From NCBI GenBank assembly GCA_024686035.1, contig JAIBDW010000006.1, positions 1 through 51,929 on the forward strand: DNA of 51,929 nt, in the 5' to 3' direction. The first letter of the stretch is position 1. Every line of letters starts with the position of its first letter. The notes below the pieces were generated by a model. That model ran no database searches. It was not told where the DNA came from and saw nothing but the letters and a program-made list of their open reading frames with translations. The translations under genes and the position numbers were made by a program. Shown piece after piece: positions 16,752 through 25,310 of the stretch. The stretch comes from Oceanospirillaceae bacterium (GTDB lineage Bacteria; Pseudomonadota; Gammaproteobacteria; Pseudomonadales; Balneatricaceae).

Positions 16752-17801
16752 ATGAATACTACTACCAACGGCGCGCCTAAATGGAGCTTATTTTTAACAT
16801 GCCTAGCTCTTGCGATAGTCACCTGCGTTATCATTTTAGGGTCTTGGACCCGTCTTGCTGATGCTGGTTTGGGCTGTCCAGATTGGCCTGGTTGTTATGG
16901 CAATCTATTAGTCCCTGAAACTGTGGAAGCGATTGCAGCAGCTGAAGCCTTATATCCAGAGGCGCCTGTAGAAGTCGCCAAAGGTTGGCTGGAGATGATT
17001 CATCGTTACTTCGCCACAATACTAGGGTTTGTTATCTTAGTGTTAGCGGTGGCTTCTTGGAGTGCGCGTAAACGCTTAAATTATCCGTTTCTTCTCACCC
17101 AAGGTTTGCTAGCCATGGTGATGCTTCAAGGTGCTTTTGGAGCATGGACGGTTACTTGGAAACTGTGGCCACAGGTGGTGACAGCGCATCTGATGGGTGG
17201 TTTTTTTATTGCCAGTTTACTGACTGTTTTGCTCGTAAAACTGCGCCGCGTGGGTCGTCCACTTAAAACTTTATCGCTGTCTAATATCTCCCATGGTCAG
17301 TTGAAAGTTTGGACTTCTTTGGCACTGTTGTTAGTCATTGCTCAAATACTTTTAGGCGGTTGGATGAGCTCAAATTATGCTGCCTTGGCGTGTTCTACCT
17401 TGCCAGACTGCAATGGCACTTGGTGGCCTGAAATGAATTTTTCAGAAGGTTTTGACATTACCCAGACGCTAGGGCCAAGTTATTTGGGCGGTTTGATGAA
17501 CTCCGAAGCTCGTACGGCTATTCACGTATTACACCGTTATGGTGCTATGATCTTAGGTGTATTCTTAATATTGTTAAGTTATCGTTTGATGTCGCAAGAT
17601 GATCGACGTTTACGCAAATTTGGTCTTGGGTTTTTAGTCGTATTTTTTGGGCAGTTCTGCTTAGGTTTGGCTAATATTTATTACTTGTTGCCCTTAGATG
17701 TTGCTGTAGCCCACAACTTTGGTGGTGCATGTTTATTTGTGCTCACTGTCAGTCTTAATTATGTAGTTTTTTCCAGCCGAGGGCGCCTCAATGAGTTCTG
17801 A
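16752..17801 (+). CDS. ctaA: Heme A synthase (Cox15/CtaA)
   Basis: Heme A synthase converts heme O to heme A by oxidising the C8 methyl group. The 349-residue integral membrane protein has eight predicted helices in two four-helix halves, each with heme-ligand histidines. The visible motifs are [52 protein letters not shown] and [10 protein letters not shown]. The last codons overlap the start of ctaB by eleven bases, so the two biosynthetic steps are coupled at translation. Confidence 0.95.
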   Translation: MNTTTNGAPKWSLFLTCLALAIVTCVIILGSWTRLADAGLGCPDWPGCYGNLLVPETVEAIAAAEALYPEAPVEVAKGWLEMIHRYFATILGFVILVLAVASWSARKRLNYPFLLTQGLLAMVMLQGAFGAWTVTWKLWPQVVTAHLMGGFFIASLLTVLLVKLRRVGRPLKTLSLSNISHGQLKVWTSLALLLVIAQILLGGWMSSNYAALACSTLPDCNGTWWPEMNFSEGFDITQTLGPSYLGGLMNSEARTAIHVLHRYGAMILGVFLILLSYRLMSQDDRRLRKFGLGFLVVFFGQFCLGLANIYYLLPLDVAVAHNFGGACLFVLTVSLNYVVFSSRGRLNEF

Positions 17802-18684
17802 AGCCACAGCCACGCCAATGCGTATTAATTGGCGTGATTATTATGAGATGTGTAAGCCTAACGTGGTTTTTCTCATGATATTAACGTCGATAGTTGGCAT
17901 GTTTTTAGCAGTCCCTGGGATGGTGCCATGGCAAGTGCTGATTTGGGGAAACCTTGGTATTGCTATGGTTTCAGGCGCTTCAGCCGCAGTGAATCATGTT
18001 ATTGACCGACGCATTGATGGCCAAATGGGCCGTACTCACAATCGCCCAGTGGCCAAAGGCAAAGTTAAGCCTACTCACGCTATTGTTTTTGCTGCCTTGA
18101 TGACGATTATTGGCCTTGGCATATTGTATGTATTAGTTAACCCGATGGTCGCTTGGCTAACCCTAGGGTCTTCTATAGGGTATGCTTTTATTTATACGGG
18201 TTACCTTAAACGTGCGACGCCTCAAAATATTGTTATTGGTGGCCTTGCAGGAGCTATGCCTCCACTTTTAGGATGGGTTGCAGTCACAGGCACCATAGAT
18301 CCTAATGCGCTTTTGTTAGTGCTTATTATTTATGCGTGGACACCACCTCATTTTTGGGCCTTGGCGATTCATAAGCGTGAGGAGTATGCCAAAGTTGAAA
18401 TACCAATGCTGCCAGTAACACATGGTTTAGAGTTCACTGGACTACAAATTTTGTTGTATACCGTGTTAATGATTATATCTACTATGTTGCCTTACATTGT
18501 GGGTATGAGCGGCTTTATATACTTAGTGGGTGTGACGTTATTAAATATTCGTTTCTTGTATTGGGCATTTCGTTTGTATCGTGGTGCTTATGAAAAAGCA
18601 GCAATGAAAACATTTTGGTATTCGATCATATACCTAATGTTATTGTTTGTGCTTTTGTTAGTAGATCATTATTTCCCGATCTAA
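17791..18684 (+). CDS. ctaB: Protoheme IX farnesyltransferase (heme O synthase)
   Basis: A UbiA-superfamily prenyltransferase that adds a farnesyl group to protoheme to make heme O, the substrate of CtaA. The 297-residue protein has seven to nine membrane helices. Both prenyl-diphosphate/Mg sites are visible: [20 protein letters not shown] in the first loop and [13 protein letters not shown] followed by HKREEY in the second. The ATG at 17791 lies within ctaA and has an upstream GAGGG. It is the last gene of the cox cluster; no sco/senC gene follows. Confidence 0.95.
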   Translation: MSSEATATPMRINWRDYYEMCKPNVVFLMILTSIVGMFLAVPGMVPWQVLIWGNLGIAMVSGASAAVNHVIDRRIDGQMGRTHNRPVAKGKVKPTHAIVFAALMTIIGLGILYVLVNPMVAWLTLGSSIGYAFIYTGYLKRATPQNIVIGGLAGAMPPLLGWVAVTGTIDPNALLLVLIIYAWTPPHFWALAIHKREEYAKVEIPMLPVTHGLEFTGLQILLYTVLMIISTMLPYIVGMSGFIYLVGVTLLNIRFLYWAFRLYRGAYEKAAMKTFWYSIIYLMLLFVLLLVDHYFPI

Positions 18685-18691
18685 CTAAGTG

Positions 18692-18781
18692 TTAGCTCAC
18701 GGCGTTTAAGCTAGATGGTAGACGTTATTGTGACTTGCAATAGCGTCTACATAAAGAATGGCTAATATTTTTAGTGAGCTA
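18692..18781. repeat. Nested inverted repeats downstream of ctaB
   Basis: An inner 13-base-pair stem, GTAGACGTTATTG (18718-18730) with CAATAGCGTCTAC (18738-18750), has one G-T pair and a seven-base loop. Outside it, TAGCTCAC (18692-18699) and GTGAGCTA (18774-18781) are perfectly complementary, so the whole region can fold as a long arm. No T-run follows the inner stem on either strand, so it is not a classic terminator. Confidence 0.5.
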
Positions 18782-18905
18782 TTCTCTACATAGACCAGAA
18801 ACCTTCTTTATTAGTCTGATGGATGCCTACCAGAGCATCCAATTCCCCTTCGCATTACCAATGATGTTATACTTCGCGGCCATTTAATGACTGCAGTACA
18901 CCTCT

Positions 18906-21380
18906 ATGACTTACGCCTTTTTCGCCACATGTCCCAAAGCTATGGAGCCGATATTGGCCGATGAACTTGGCCCTTTAGGGGCGCAAGATATCAAGCTAAC
19001 TCAAGGTGGTGTTTATTTTAGTGGTGACCTAGAAGTTGGGTATAGTGCATGTCTTTGGAGTCGCTTAGCTAACCGTGTGCTCCTACTATTGCATGATGAA
19101 GCGGTCGACAGTGTCGATGAGCTTTATGATGCTGTAAGTAAAGTAGAGTGGACACAACACTTTGATAGCGATCAAACCTTTTTAGTGGACTATGCAGGGC
19201 GCATGCGCGGCATAGATAACACTCACTTTGGTGCGCTTAAAGTAAAAGATGCCATTGTTGATCAATTTCGTAGCAAAGGTGAACTGCGTCCTAATATCGC
19301 TAAGCAAGAGCCAGACATACGCATCAACGTATTTGTTGTGCGTGGGCGTGTGCGGATTAGTTTGGACCTTTCCGGTGAGAGCCTGCATAAGCGCGGATAC
19401 CGTCGTGAAGGTGGCATGGCGCCGCTTAAAGAAAACCTAGCAGCAGCGCTTCTGATTCGAGCTGGTTGGCCAGCGATGGCCGCCGCTGGTAAGCCTTTAA
19501 TGGACCCTATGTGTGGTTCTGGTACGTTTTTAATAGAAGCGGCCATGATGGCGTCAGACACAGCACCAGGTCTGTTACGCTGGCGTTTTGGTTTGCAAAT
19601 GTGGAAGCAACACAATGTGGAACTTTGGCGTGAAATTTGGGATGCTGCAGAATTGCGCAGAGAAGCTGGAGAAGCGTCCGCCACTAGTGAAATTCATGGC
19701 TATGACGGCCAGCCAAAAGCGGTCTCTAAATGCCGTGAAAACCTAAAACAAGCCGGTATGACTGACCGTATTCGTGTTAGTCACCGAGAGCTTAAAGATT
19801 TAAAGCCACTCACCCATAATGCTGAGCAACAAATGGGTTTAGTCATTACTAACCCTCCATACGGTGAGCGTTTAAGTGAAGTGGCTGATATCCAATATTT
19901 ATACCAGCACCTTGGTGAGCGTTTAAGCCAAGACTTTATTGGCTGGGAGTTAGCTGTATTTACGGGTAACTCTGAACTGGGTAAAGCGGTTGGTTTGCGA
20001 TCTCATAAGCAATATTCCTTCTATAACGGCGCGATCAAGAGCCAGTTGCTAATGTACACTCTTGAAACGTCCAATCGTTTTGCCGACCGTCGCCAGGCCA
20101 GTGGAGAAATCCCACTACAAGCGTTAAGTGAAGGTGCGCAAATGTTTGCTAATCGCCTGGTGAAAAACCGGAAGCAGTTTAGCAAATGGGTGAAGCAAGA
20201 AAAAATCCAATGCTACCGCTTATATGATGCAGACATGCCAGAGTATGCTGTTGCCATTGACGTATATGGTGATTGGCTGCATGTACAAGAATATGCAGCA
20301 CCTAAGACTGTGGATGTTGAAAAAGCGCAACGTCGGTTAGAGGAGGTCATGCTAGCGCTGCCTCAAGCACTGCAAATTCCACAAGAGCGTATTGTGTTGA
20401 AGCAGCGTCGTCAGCAAACGGGCAAAGATCAGTACCAAACCCATGACGAAAAAGGTGAATATATTCAAGTTCAAGAAGGCGGCTGTAAGGTTTTAGTCAA
20501 CTTGAATGATTATTTAGACACGGGTTTGTTTTTAGATCACAGGCCAGTGCGCCAAAAAATTCAACACTTGGCTCACAATAAGCGCTTTCTAAACTTATTC
20601 TGTTATACCGGCACTGCGACTATGCATGCGATACAAGGTGGGGCGCACAAGTCTTTAAGTGTAGATATGTCAGCGACCTATTTGTCTTGGGGTAAAAAGA
20701 ACCTTGCCTTGAATGGGTTTAGTGACCAGGTTCATCGCTTTGAACAACACGACTGTATGGAATTTATTAAAAGTCATAAAGGTGAATATGACCTTATTTT
20801 CCTTGACCCGCCTACCTTTTCAAACTCTAAGAAAATGGTGGGCGTGTTGGATGTGCAGCGTGATCACGCGTGGATGATTCACAAAGTAATGGATTTATTG
20901 GCAGAAGATGGTTTGTTGATTTTTTCAACTAACTATCGACGTTTTGAATTAGACGAAAAAGTGCTACAGCACAATCATGTGGTGGATATTAGTGATGAAA
21001 CCTTAGACAAAGACTTTTCACGTAATAAGAAAATCCATCGTTGTTGGGAAATTCGCAAGTACAAGCCAGAAGTAGACAACACGTCAGAATTTTATGACGC
21101 AGACTATGCCACATCAGCACCTGCATCTATTGCAGCGGTAAAGGCTGAGGCTAGGTTGGCTTATGAAGCTGAAGACAGGTTGTTGTTTAGGGCTGAGATG
21201 AAATTAACCATCGCAGCTGAAGCTAAGGCAAAAGAAGAGGCTAAGGCGAGGTCTTCAAGCAAAGGCACTAACGACCTTCATGATGCCCCAGGCGCTTCAG
21301 AACTAACCACTGATGCCCCTAAACAGGCGGATATCACTCCACCCAAGGTTAAAGGAAGCTTTAATCCTTGGGTGAAATAA
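18906..21380 (+). CDS. rlmL: Fused 23S rRNA methyltransferase RlmKL (m2G2445 / m7G2069)
   Basis: A bifunctional rRNA methyltransferase that modifies G2445 (N2) and G2069 (N7) of 23S rRNA. Domains in order: an N-terminal THUMP region; the RlmL methyltransferase with LMDPMCGSGTFLIEA and NPPYGERL; then the RlmK methyltransferase with FLNLFCYTGTATMHA and LDPPTFSNSKKM. At 824 residues it is about 120 longer than the E. coli protein. The excess is a C-terminal tail after about residue 720, with an Ala/Glu/Lys-rich helical stretch and a final Gly/Pro/Asp segment ending GSFNPWVK. It is convergent with amt, with only ten bases between the stops. Confidence 0.95.
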   Translation: MTYAFFATCPKAMEPILADELGPLGAQDIKLTQGGVYFSGDLEVGYSACLWSRLANRVLLLLHDEAVDSVDELYDAVSKVEWTQHFDSDQTFLVDYAGRMRGIDNTHFGALKVKDAIVDQFRSKGELRPNIAKQEPDIRINVFVVRGRVRISLDLSGESLHKRGYRREGGMAPLKENLAAALLIRAGWPAMAAAGKPLMDPMCGSGTFLIEAAMMASDTAPGLLRWRFGLQMWKQHNVELWREIWDAAELRREAGEASATSEIHGYDGQPKAVSKCRENLKQAGMTDRIRVSHRELKDLKPLTHNAEQQMGLVITNPPYGERLSEVADIQYLYQHLGERLSQDFIGWELAVFTGNSELGKAVGLRSHKQYSFYNGAIKSQLLMYTLETSNRFADRRQASGEIPLQALSEGAQMFANRLVKNRKQFSKWVKQEKIQCYRLYDADMPEYAVAIDVYGDWLHVQEYAAPKTVDVEKAQRRLEEVMLALPQALQIPQERIVLKQRRQQTGKDQYQTHDEKGEYIQVQEGGCKVLVNLNDYLDTGLFLDHRPVRQKIQHLAHNKRFLNLFCYTGTATMHAIQGGAHKSLSVDMSATYLSWGKKNLALNGFSDQVHRFEQHDCMEFIKSHKGEYDLIFLDPPTFSNSKKMVGVLDVQRDHAWMIHKVMDLLAEDGLLIFSTNYRRFELDEKVLQHNHVVDISDETLDKDFSRNKKIHRCWEIRKYKPEVDNTSEFYDADYATSAPASIAAVKAEARLAYEAEDRLLFRAEMKLTIAAEAKAKEEAKARSSSKGTNDLHDAPGASELTTDAPKQADITPPKVKGSFNPWVK

Positions 21381-21390
21381 GACGATTGTT

Positions 21391-22599
21391 TTAGTCTTGT
21401 GACGTAGCGCCGATTTTATGAATACTAAGGTCGGCGCCTTTATACTCTTCTTCTTCAGTCAGTCTAATACCAATAAATAGCTTCACACCGCCGTACACTA
21501 TAAAGCCACCAATTAAGGCAATGGATAGGCCTAACAGTGTGCCCAAAAGTTGCGACATTAGGCTTACACCACCTAATCCCCCAAACATCTCTAAGCCAAA
21601 GATACCTGCCGCAATACCGCCCCATACGCCGCATAAGCCATGTAGTGGCCACACACCAAGTACATCATCAATTTTCCAGCGGTTTTGAGTGAGCACAAAA
21701 GCGTAAACAAAAAGTCCGCCGGCAATAAGTCCCACAGCCAAGGCGCCCATTGGGTGCATCAAATCTGACCCTGCGCAGACTGCAACTAAGCCTGCTAATG
21801 GACCGTTGTGAACAAAGCCTGGGTCATTTTTGCCAATAACCAGTGCCGCAATCGTGCCTCCTGCCATGGCCATAAGCGTATTCACTGCCACTAACCCACT
21901 GATACCATCTAAGGTTTGAGCGGACATCACATTAAAGCCAAACCAGCCGATTGTTAAAATCCATGAACCTAAAGCTAAAAAGGGAATACTTGATGGTGCA
22001 AAAGCCACAAGCTTGCCTTTACGGTAGCGTCCATTGCGTGTACCCAAAAGCAATACGGCTGCAAGAGCTAACCATCCACCGACGCCATGCACCACGACAG
22101 AACCTGCAAAATCATGGAAACCTGCACCGAAGGTTGCTTCAAGCCAGGCTTGAAAACCGTAATTACCATTCCAAGCAATGCCTTCAAATAACGGGTATAC
22201 GATACCAACAGTCAAGGCTGCGGCAATAAGTAAAGGCCAAAAGCGTGCACGTTCAGCAATACCGCCAGAGATAATCGCTGGAATCGCTGCTGCAAAGGTC
22301 ATCAAGAAGAAAAACTTGACCAGCTGATACCCATTATTTGCCCCTAACTCTTGTGCACTTGCAAAAAAGTGTTGATCGTAGGCGATCCAGTAACCTACAA
22401 AAAAATAGGTTACACAAGAAAATCCAAAGTCAGTCATTATTTTAACCAAAGCGTTGACTTGGTTTTTATGCCGAACTGTTCCTACTTCCAAAAATGCGAA
22501 GCCTGCATGCATGGCGAGCACCATAATGGCTCCCATTAAAATGAACAGGGTGTTTGAACTTTGGACTAGGGCGGCTACTGCACTCGTTGTGGCTTCCAC
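21391..22599 (-). CDS. amt: Ammonium transporter, Amt family
   Basis: A 402-residue Amt/MEP/Rh channel with about eleven membrane helices, which conducts ammonium or ammonia across the inner membrane. Family motifs are visible: GFAFLEVGTVRHKN near the N-terminus, DFAGSVVVHGVGGW with the first pore histidine, and VWPLHGLCGVWGG with the second. No glnK gene lies beside it, unlike the common glnK-amtB pair. A consensus sigma-54 promoter about 165 bases upstream (listed separately) indicates control by nitrogen through NtrC, which is inference. Confidence 0.95.
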   Translation of the reverse strand: MEATTSAVAALVQSSNTLFILMGAIMVLAMHAGFAFLEVGTVRHKNQVNALVKIMTDFGFSCVTYFFVGYWIAYDQHFFASAQELGANNGYQLVKFFFLMTFAAAIPAIISGGIAERARFWPLLIAAALTVGIVYPLFEGIAWNGNYGFQAWLEATFGAGFHDFAGSVVVHGVGGWLALAAVLLLGTRNGRYRKGKLVAFAPSSIPFLALGSWILTIGWFGFNVMSAQTLDGISGLVAVNTLMAMAGGTIAALVIGKNDPGFVHNGPLAGLVAVCAGSDLMHPMGALAVGLIAGGLFVYAFVLTQNRWKIDDVLGVWPLHGLCGVWGGIAAGIFGLEMFGGLGGVSLMSQLLGTLLGLSIALIGGFIVYGGVKLFIGIRLTEEEEYKGADLSIHKIGATSQD

Positions 22600-22658
22600 T
22601 TGAACTCCTTAATTATGACTACGGTTATTATATGTAGGGAATGTGGTTTACCATTCGC

Positions 22659-22687
22659 TTTTTTGCCCTAATGTAGGGCGAAAAAAA
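22659..22687. repeat. Long palindromic hairpin in the amt leader
   Basis: TTTTTTGCCCTA, ATG, then TAGGGC, a bulged G and AAAAAA form a near-perfect stem of twelve base pairs with a three-base loop. In the amt transcript it lies between the sigma-54 start point and the amt start codon. The stem carries its U-run on the 5' side on both strands, so it does not look like a standard terminator. Confidence 0.55.
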
Positions 22688-22764
22688 CATTCGCGGGCGA
22701 TAATGGTGCGCCGCGCGGAAACACTTCCCCAATAACGCTTAAATTAGCGTCTTGTACTGTACCA

Positions 22765-22780
22765 AGCAAAGACTGTGCCA
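22765..22780 (-). promoter_or_regulatory. Consensus sigma-54 promoter for amt
   Basis: On the minus strand this reads TGGCACAGTCTTTGCT, an exact match to the sigma-54 consensus TGGCAC-N5-TTGCW with correct GG to GC spacing (-24/-12). Transcription should start near 22754, giving a leader of about 155 bases before amt. It lies just downstream of the gltA terminator. Confidence 0.85.
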
Positions 22781-22799
22781 GAGTTTTAGTGCAGGCAAT

Positions 22800-22823
22800 A
22801 AAAAACCACCCTAAGGTGGTTTT
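22800..22823 (-). terminator. Intrinsic terminator of gltA
   Basis: On the minus strand AAAACCACC, TTAG, GGTGGTTTTTT forms a stem followed by a run of six Ts. It lies about 20 bases past the gltA stop and ahead of the amt promoter. Confidence 0.88.
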
Positions 22824-22841
22824 GAAAGATTCAAGCGAAGA

Positions 22842-24119
22842 TTACTTCTTCGAGTAGGGACGCTTGGTTTCGCCAGTATATAATTGGCGAGGCCGACCAA
22901 TGCGATAAGGGCTGTTAAGCATTTCATGCCAGTGTGATATCCATCCTACCGTGCGCGCTAAAGCGAAAATCACAGTAAACATTGACGATGGAATGCCAAT
23001 TGCCTTAAGGATGATACCTGAGTAAAAATCTACGTTAGGGTAGAGCTTACGCTGGATAAAGTATTCGTCTTCTAGAGCAATTTGCTCTAGACGTTTGGCA
23101 ATTTGCAGCAAAGGATCATTGTCTACGCCAAGCAATGTTAGCACTTCATCACAGGTTTCACGCATTACCGTGGCACGTGGGTCAAAGTTCTTGTATACCC
23201 GATGACCAAAGCCCATAAGGCGGAAAGGGTCGTCCTTATCTTTTGCTTTAGCAACAAACGCATCAATATTAGACACGTCACCAATTTCTTCTAGCATGTC
23301 CAGTACAGCTTCATTGGCGCCGCCATGAGCAGGGCCCCAAAGTGCAGCAATTCCAGAAGCAATACACGCAAATGGGTTGGCGCCAGAGGAGCCGGCTAAA
23401 CGCACGGTAGATGTAGAAGCATTTTGCTCATGGTCTGCATGCAACATGAATATTTTATCCATGGCGCGAGCTAATACTGGGTCTACATGGCTGTCCTTAG
23501 AGGGCTTGCTAAACATCATGTGTAAGAAGTTTTCAGCGTATGTGAGCTCTTCACGTGGGAAGACAAAGGGTTGTCCGATAGAGTACTTATAACTCATGGC
23601 TGCCAAAGTTGGCATTTTAGCGATTAAGCGGTGAATCGCCTTTTCTCTGTGATGTTTATTGTCGTTATCTAGTTGATCGTGGTAAAACGCTGATAATGCG
23701 CCTACAACGCCACACATGATCGCCATTGGATGGGCGTCGCGACGAAAACCTCTGAAAAACTGTATGAGTTGTTCATGCACTAAGGTGTTGGTGGTGATTT
23801 CGTTTTCAAAAGCCTCCAATTCTGTTGCGCTTGGAAGCTCGCCGTGGATTAGGAGGTAGCAAATTTCTAAATAGGTAGAGTTGGCTGCTAAATCTTCAAT
23901 GGCGTAGCCACGGTGTAATAAAACACCTTTATCGCCGTCTATATATGTAATTTTAGATTCGCATGACGCGGTAGATACAAAGCCTGGGTCGTAAGTGAAA
24001 AGGCCTTTGCTCACTAATTGGCGTACATCAATAACGTCTGGGCCTGCGCTGCCTGAGTATATTGGCAGTTCGATGGGGTCCATACCTTCGATGTGAAGAG
24101 TGGCTTTTCTTTCGGACAT
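22842..24119 (-). CDS. gltA: Citrate synthase, type II
   Basis: Citrate synthase condenses acetyl-CoA and oxaloacetate at the entry of the TCA cycle. The 425 residues match the hexameric, NADH-sensitive type II enzymes of gammaproteobacteria. Catalytic and substrate-binding motifs are visible: [34 protein letters not shown] with the first catalytic His, and [15 protein letters not shown] with the second His and the Arg, followed by the catalytic Asp region NVDFYSGI. The ATG has an AGGAG site eight bases upstream. It is divergent from sdhC across 469 bases. Confidence 0.97.
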   Translation of the reverse strand: MSERKATLHIEGMDPIELPIYSGSAGPDVIDVRQLVSKGLFTYDPGFVSTASCESKITYIDGDKGVLLHRGYAIEDLAANSTYLEICYLLIHGELPSATELEAFENEITTNTLVHEQLIQFFRGFRRDAHPMAIMCGVVGALSAFYHDQLDNDNKHHREKAIHRLIAKMPTLAAMSYKYSIGQPFVFPREELTYAENFLHMMFSKPSKDSHVDPVLARAMDKIFMLHADHEQNASTSTVRLAGSSGANPFACIASGIAALWGPAHGGANEAVLDMLEEIGDVSNIDAFVAKAKDKDDPFRLMGFGHRVYKNFDPRATVMRETCDEVLTLLGVDNDPLLQIAKRLEQIALEDEYFIQRKLYPNVDFYSGIILKAIGIPSSMFTVIFALARTVGWISHWHEMLNSPYRIGRPRQLYTGETKRPYSKK

Positions 24120-24588
24120 TTTTTGGCTCCTGAAAAATGTTGTTGGATATAGGTGTACATATAAAACGTTAATGTAGCGCCATTAGAAGATGATTAACAG
24201 CGGACATAAGTCGTATACCCCTAAAAATTCGAAGTGTATTCTACCCTAGGTGCAGTATAGTTAGGTCATGATAAGGATTCGGCAAACAGATTCTAGGTAT
24301 AACTACAAATGATATAAAGGAGGGCTGTTATAACGTAATATGTATATGTTCCTCCTTTGGGCGCGGTTTGTAAAGCGCTTGGGCGTATTTGAGGACGCAA
24401 TTGAACACTAAATTGACACTATTTTACCCCCACTAAAAGATTCCGTATGCGACAAAGGTTTCGTTGTTTTCTGTGTTTCAAGTCACTATACTTGTCTGCT
24501 ACGTGACGCTTTCAGCTAAGATTGTGTCGATTCTACGTAGTGTTCCAAGCCTTAATTTTACTAATTTTTTAGCCAAGAGTAGGTAACC
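24120..24588. other. gltA-sdhC divergent control region (469 bp)
   Basis: This AT-rich region separates citrate synthase from the sdh-suc operon and must hold both promoters. It contains a plausible sdhC promoter (listed separately), an AAAGGAGG/CCTCCTTT inverted repeat at 24316-24358 and the palindrome CTACGTAG at 24533-24540. A CRP-like TGTGT-N6-TCACT at 24472-24487 overlaps the spacer of the proposed sdhC promoter. A perfect TTGACA at 24413 has no good -10 box at proper spacing. A 23-codon ORF at 24340 has a poorly placed ribosome-binding site and was rejected. Confidence 0.6.
24464..24492 (+). promoter_or_regulatory. Candidate sigma-70 promoter for the sdh-suc operon
   Basis: TTGTTT (24464-24469), a 17-base spacer and TATACT (24487-24492) fit a sigma-70 promoter. 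Transcription would start near 24499, about 90 bases before sdhC. The pick is by eye. Confidence 0.5.
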
Positions 24589-24966
24589 GTGAGCGATAAA
24601 AGACCCGTTAACCTTGATCTAGGCACATTCAAACACCCTCTAGTCTCTGTGATTTCTATTTGTCATCGAATTTCTGGTGTGGTTTTGTTTGTGGGCCTAG
24701 TGTTTTTGTTTAATATATTTGATGCCTCATTATCTGGTGCTGCAGGTTTTGAGTCTGCGCAAAGCCTTTTGCAAGATAACTTTTTTGCCAAGTTTGTGAC
24801 TTGGGGCTTGTTGTCTTCTTTAGGGTTTCATTTTAGTGCAGGTATGAAACATCTCGTTATGGACTTTGGCCATGGCGAAGAAATAGACAGCGCCAACATG
24901 GCAGCAAAATTCGTTATTGCCTTAACAGCCCTATTGGCTGTATTAGCAGGAGTCTGGGTATGGTAA
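24589..24966 (+). CDS. sdhC: Succinate dehydrogenase cytochrome b556 subunit
   Basis: The larger membrane anchor of complex II, 125 residues with three membrane helices. It helps bind heme b and the ubiquinone site. The family signature SVISICHRISGVVLF is near the N-terminus, and the heme-ligand His lies in GFHFSAGMKHLVMDFG in the second helix. The start is GTG at 24589 after AGAGTAGG. It is the first gene of the sdhCDAB-sucAB-lpd-sucCD operon. The end overlaps sdhD by seven bases. Confidence 0.94.
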   Translation: MSDKRPVNLDLGTFKHPLVSVISICHRISGVVLFVGLVFLFNIFDASLSGAAGFESAQSLLQDNFFAKFVTWGLLSSLGFHFSAGMKHLVMDFGHGEEIDSANMAAKFVIALTALLAVLAGVWVW

Positions 24967-25307
24967 CCACAGTAACAAGTTATGGTCGTAGTGGGCTATC
25001 TGATTGGTTGGTGCAGCGCGCCAGTGCAGTGATACTAGCTGTGTATTCTATCTTTATGGTGGTTTACCTTTTATTAAACCCACTAATAGACTTCGCGCAG
25101 TGGAATTCGCTATTTAGCGGCACAAGCATGCGTATTTTTAGTTTAATGGCGCTTTTGTCTTTGGGTGCCCATTGCTGGATTGGCCTATGGTCTGTTTCGA
25201 CTGATTACCTTAAGCACTTTGCAGTGCGGTTTGTGTTCCAAATGGTAATTGGTTTGTTAATGTTTATTTACACCATTTGGGGTGTTCAGCTGTTATGGGG
25301 CCTATAA
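24960..25307 (+). CDS. sdhD: Succinate dehydrogenase membrane anchor subunit
   Basis: The second membrane anchor of complex II, 115 residues with three helices. The N-terminal GLSDWLVQRASAVILAVY is the SdhD signature. The heme-ligand region LSLGAHCWIGLWSVSTDY and the following Tyr-Leu-Lys near the quinone site match E. coli SdhD. It overlaps sdhC and lies three bases before sdhA, so the three are translated together. Confidence 0.94.
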   Translation: MVTTVTSYGRSGLSDWLVQRASAVILAVYSIFMVVYLLLNPLIDFAQWNSLFSGTSMRIFSLMALLSLGAHCWIGLWSVSTDYLKHFAVRFVFQMVIGLLMFIYTIWGVQLLWGL

Positions 25308-25310
25308 GTT

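Noticed and set aside
19262-19684. 140-residue minus-strand ORF inside rlmKL
   Set aside because: Antisense to the THUMP/RlmL region, biased composition, no ribosome-binding site; a shadow.
24340-24411. 23-codon ORF in the gltA-sdhC gap after AGGAGG
   Set aside because: The ribosome-binding-like string is about 16 bases from the ATG, too far; the translation has no features.
24413-24441. TTGACA at 24413 as the sdhC promoter -35
   Set aside because: The hexamer at 17 bases (AAAGAT) matches the -10 consensus at only three positions; the TTGTTT/TATACT pair further on is better.
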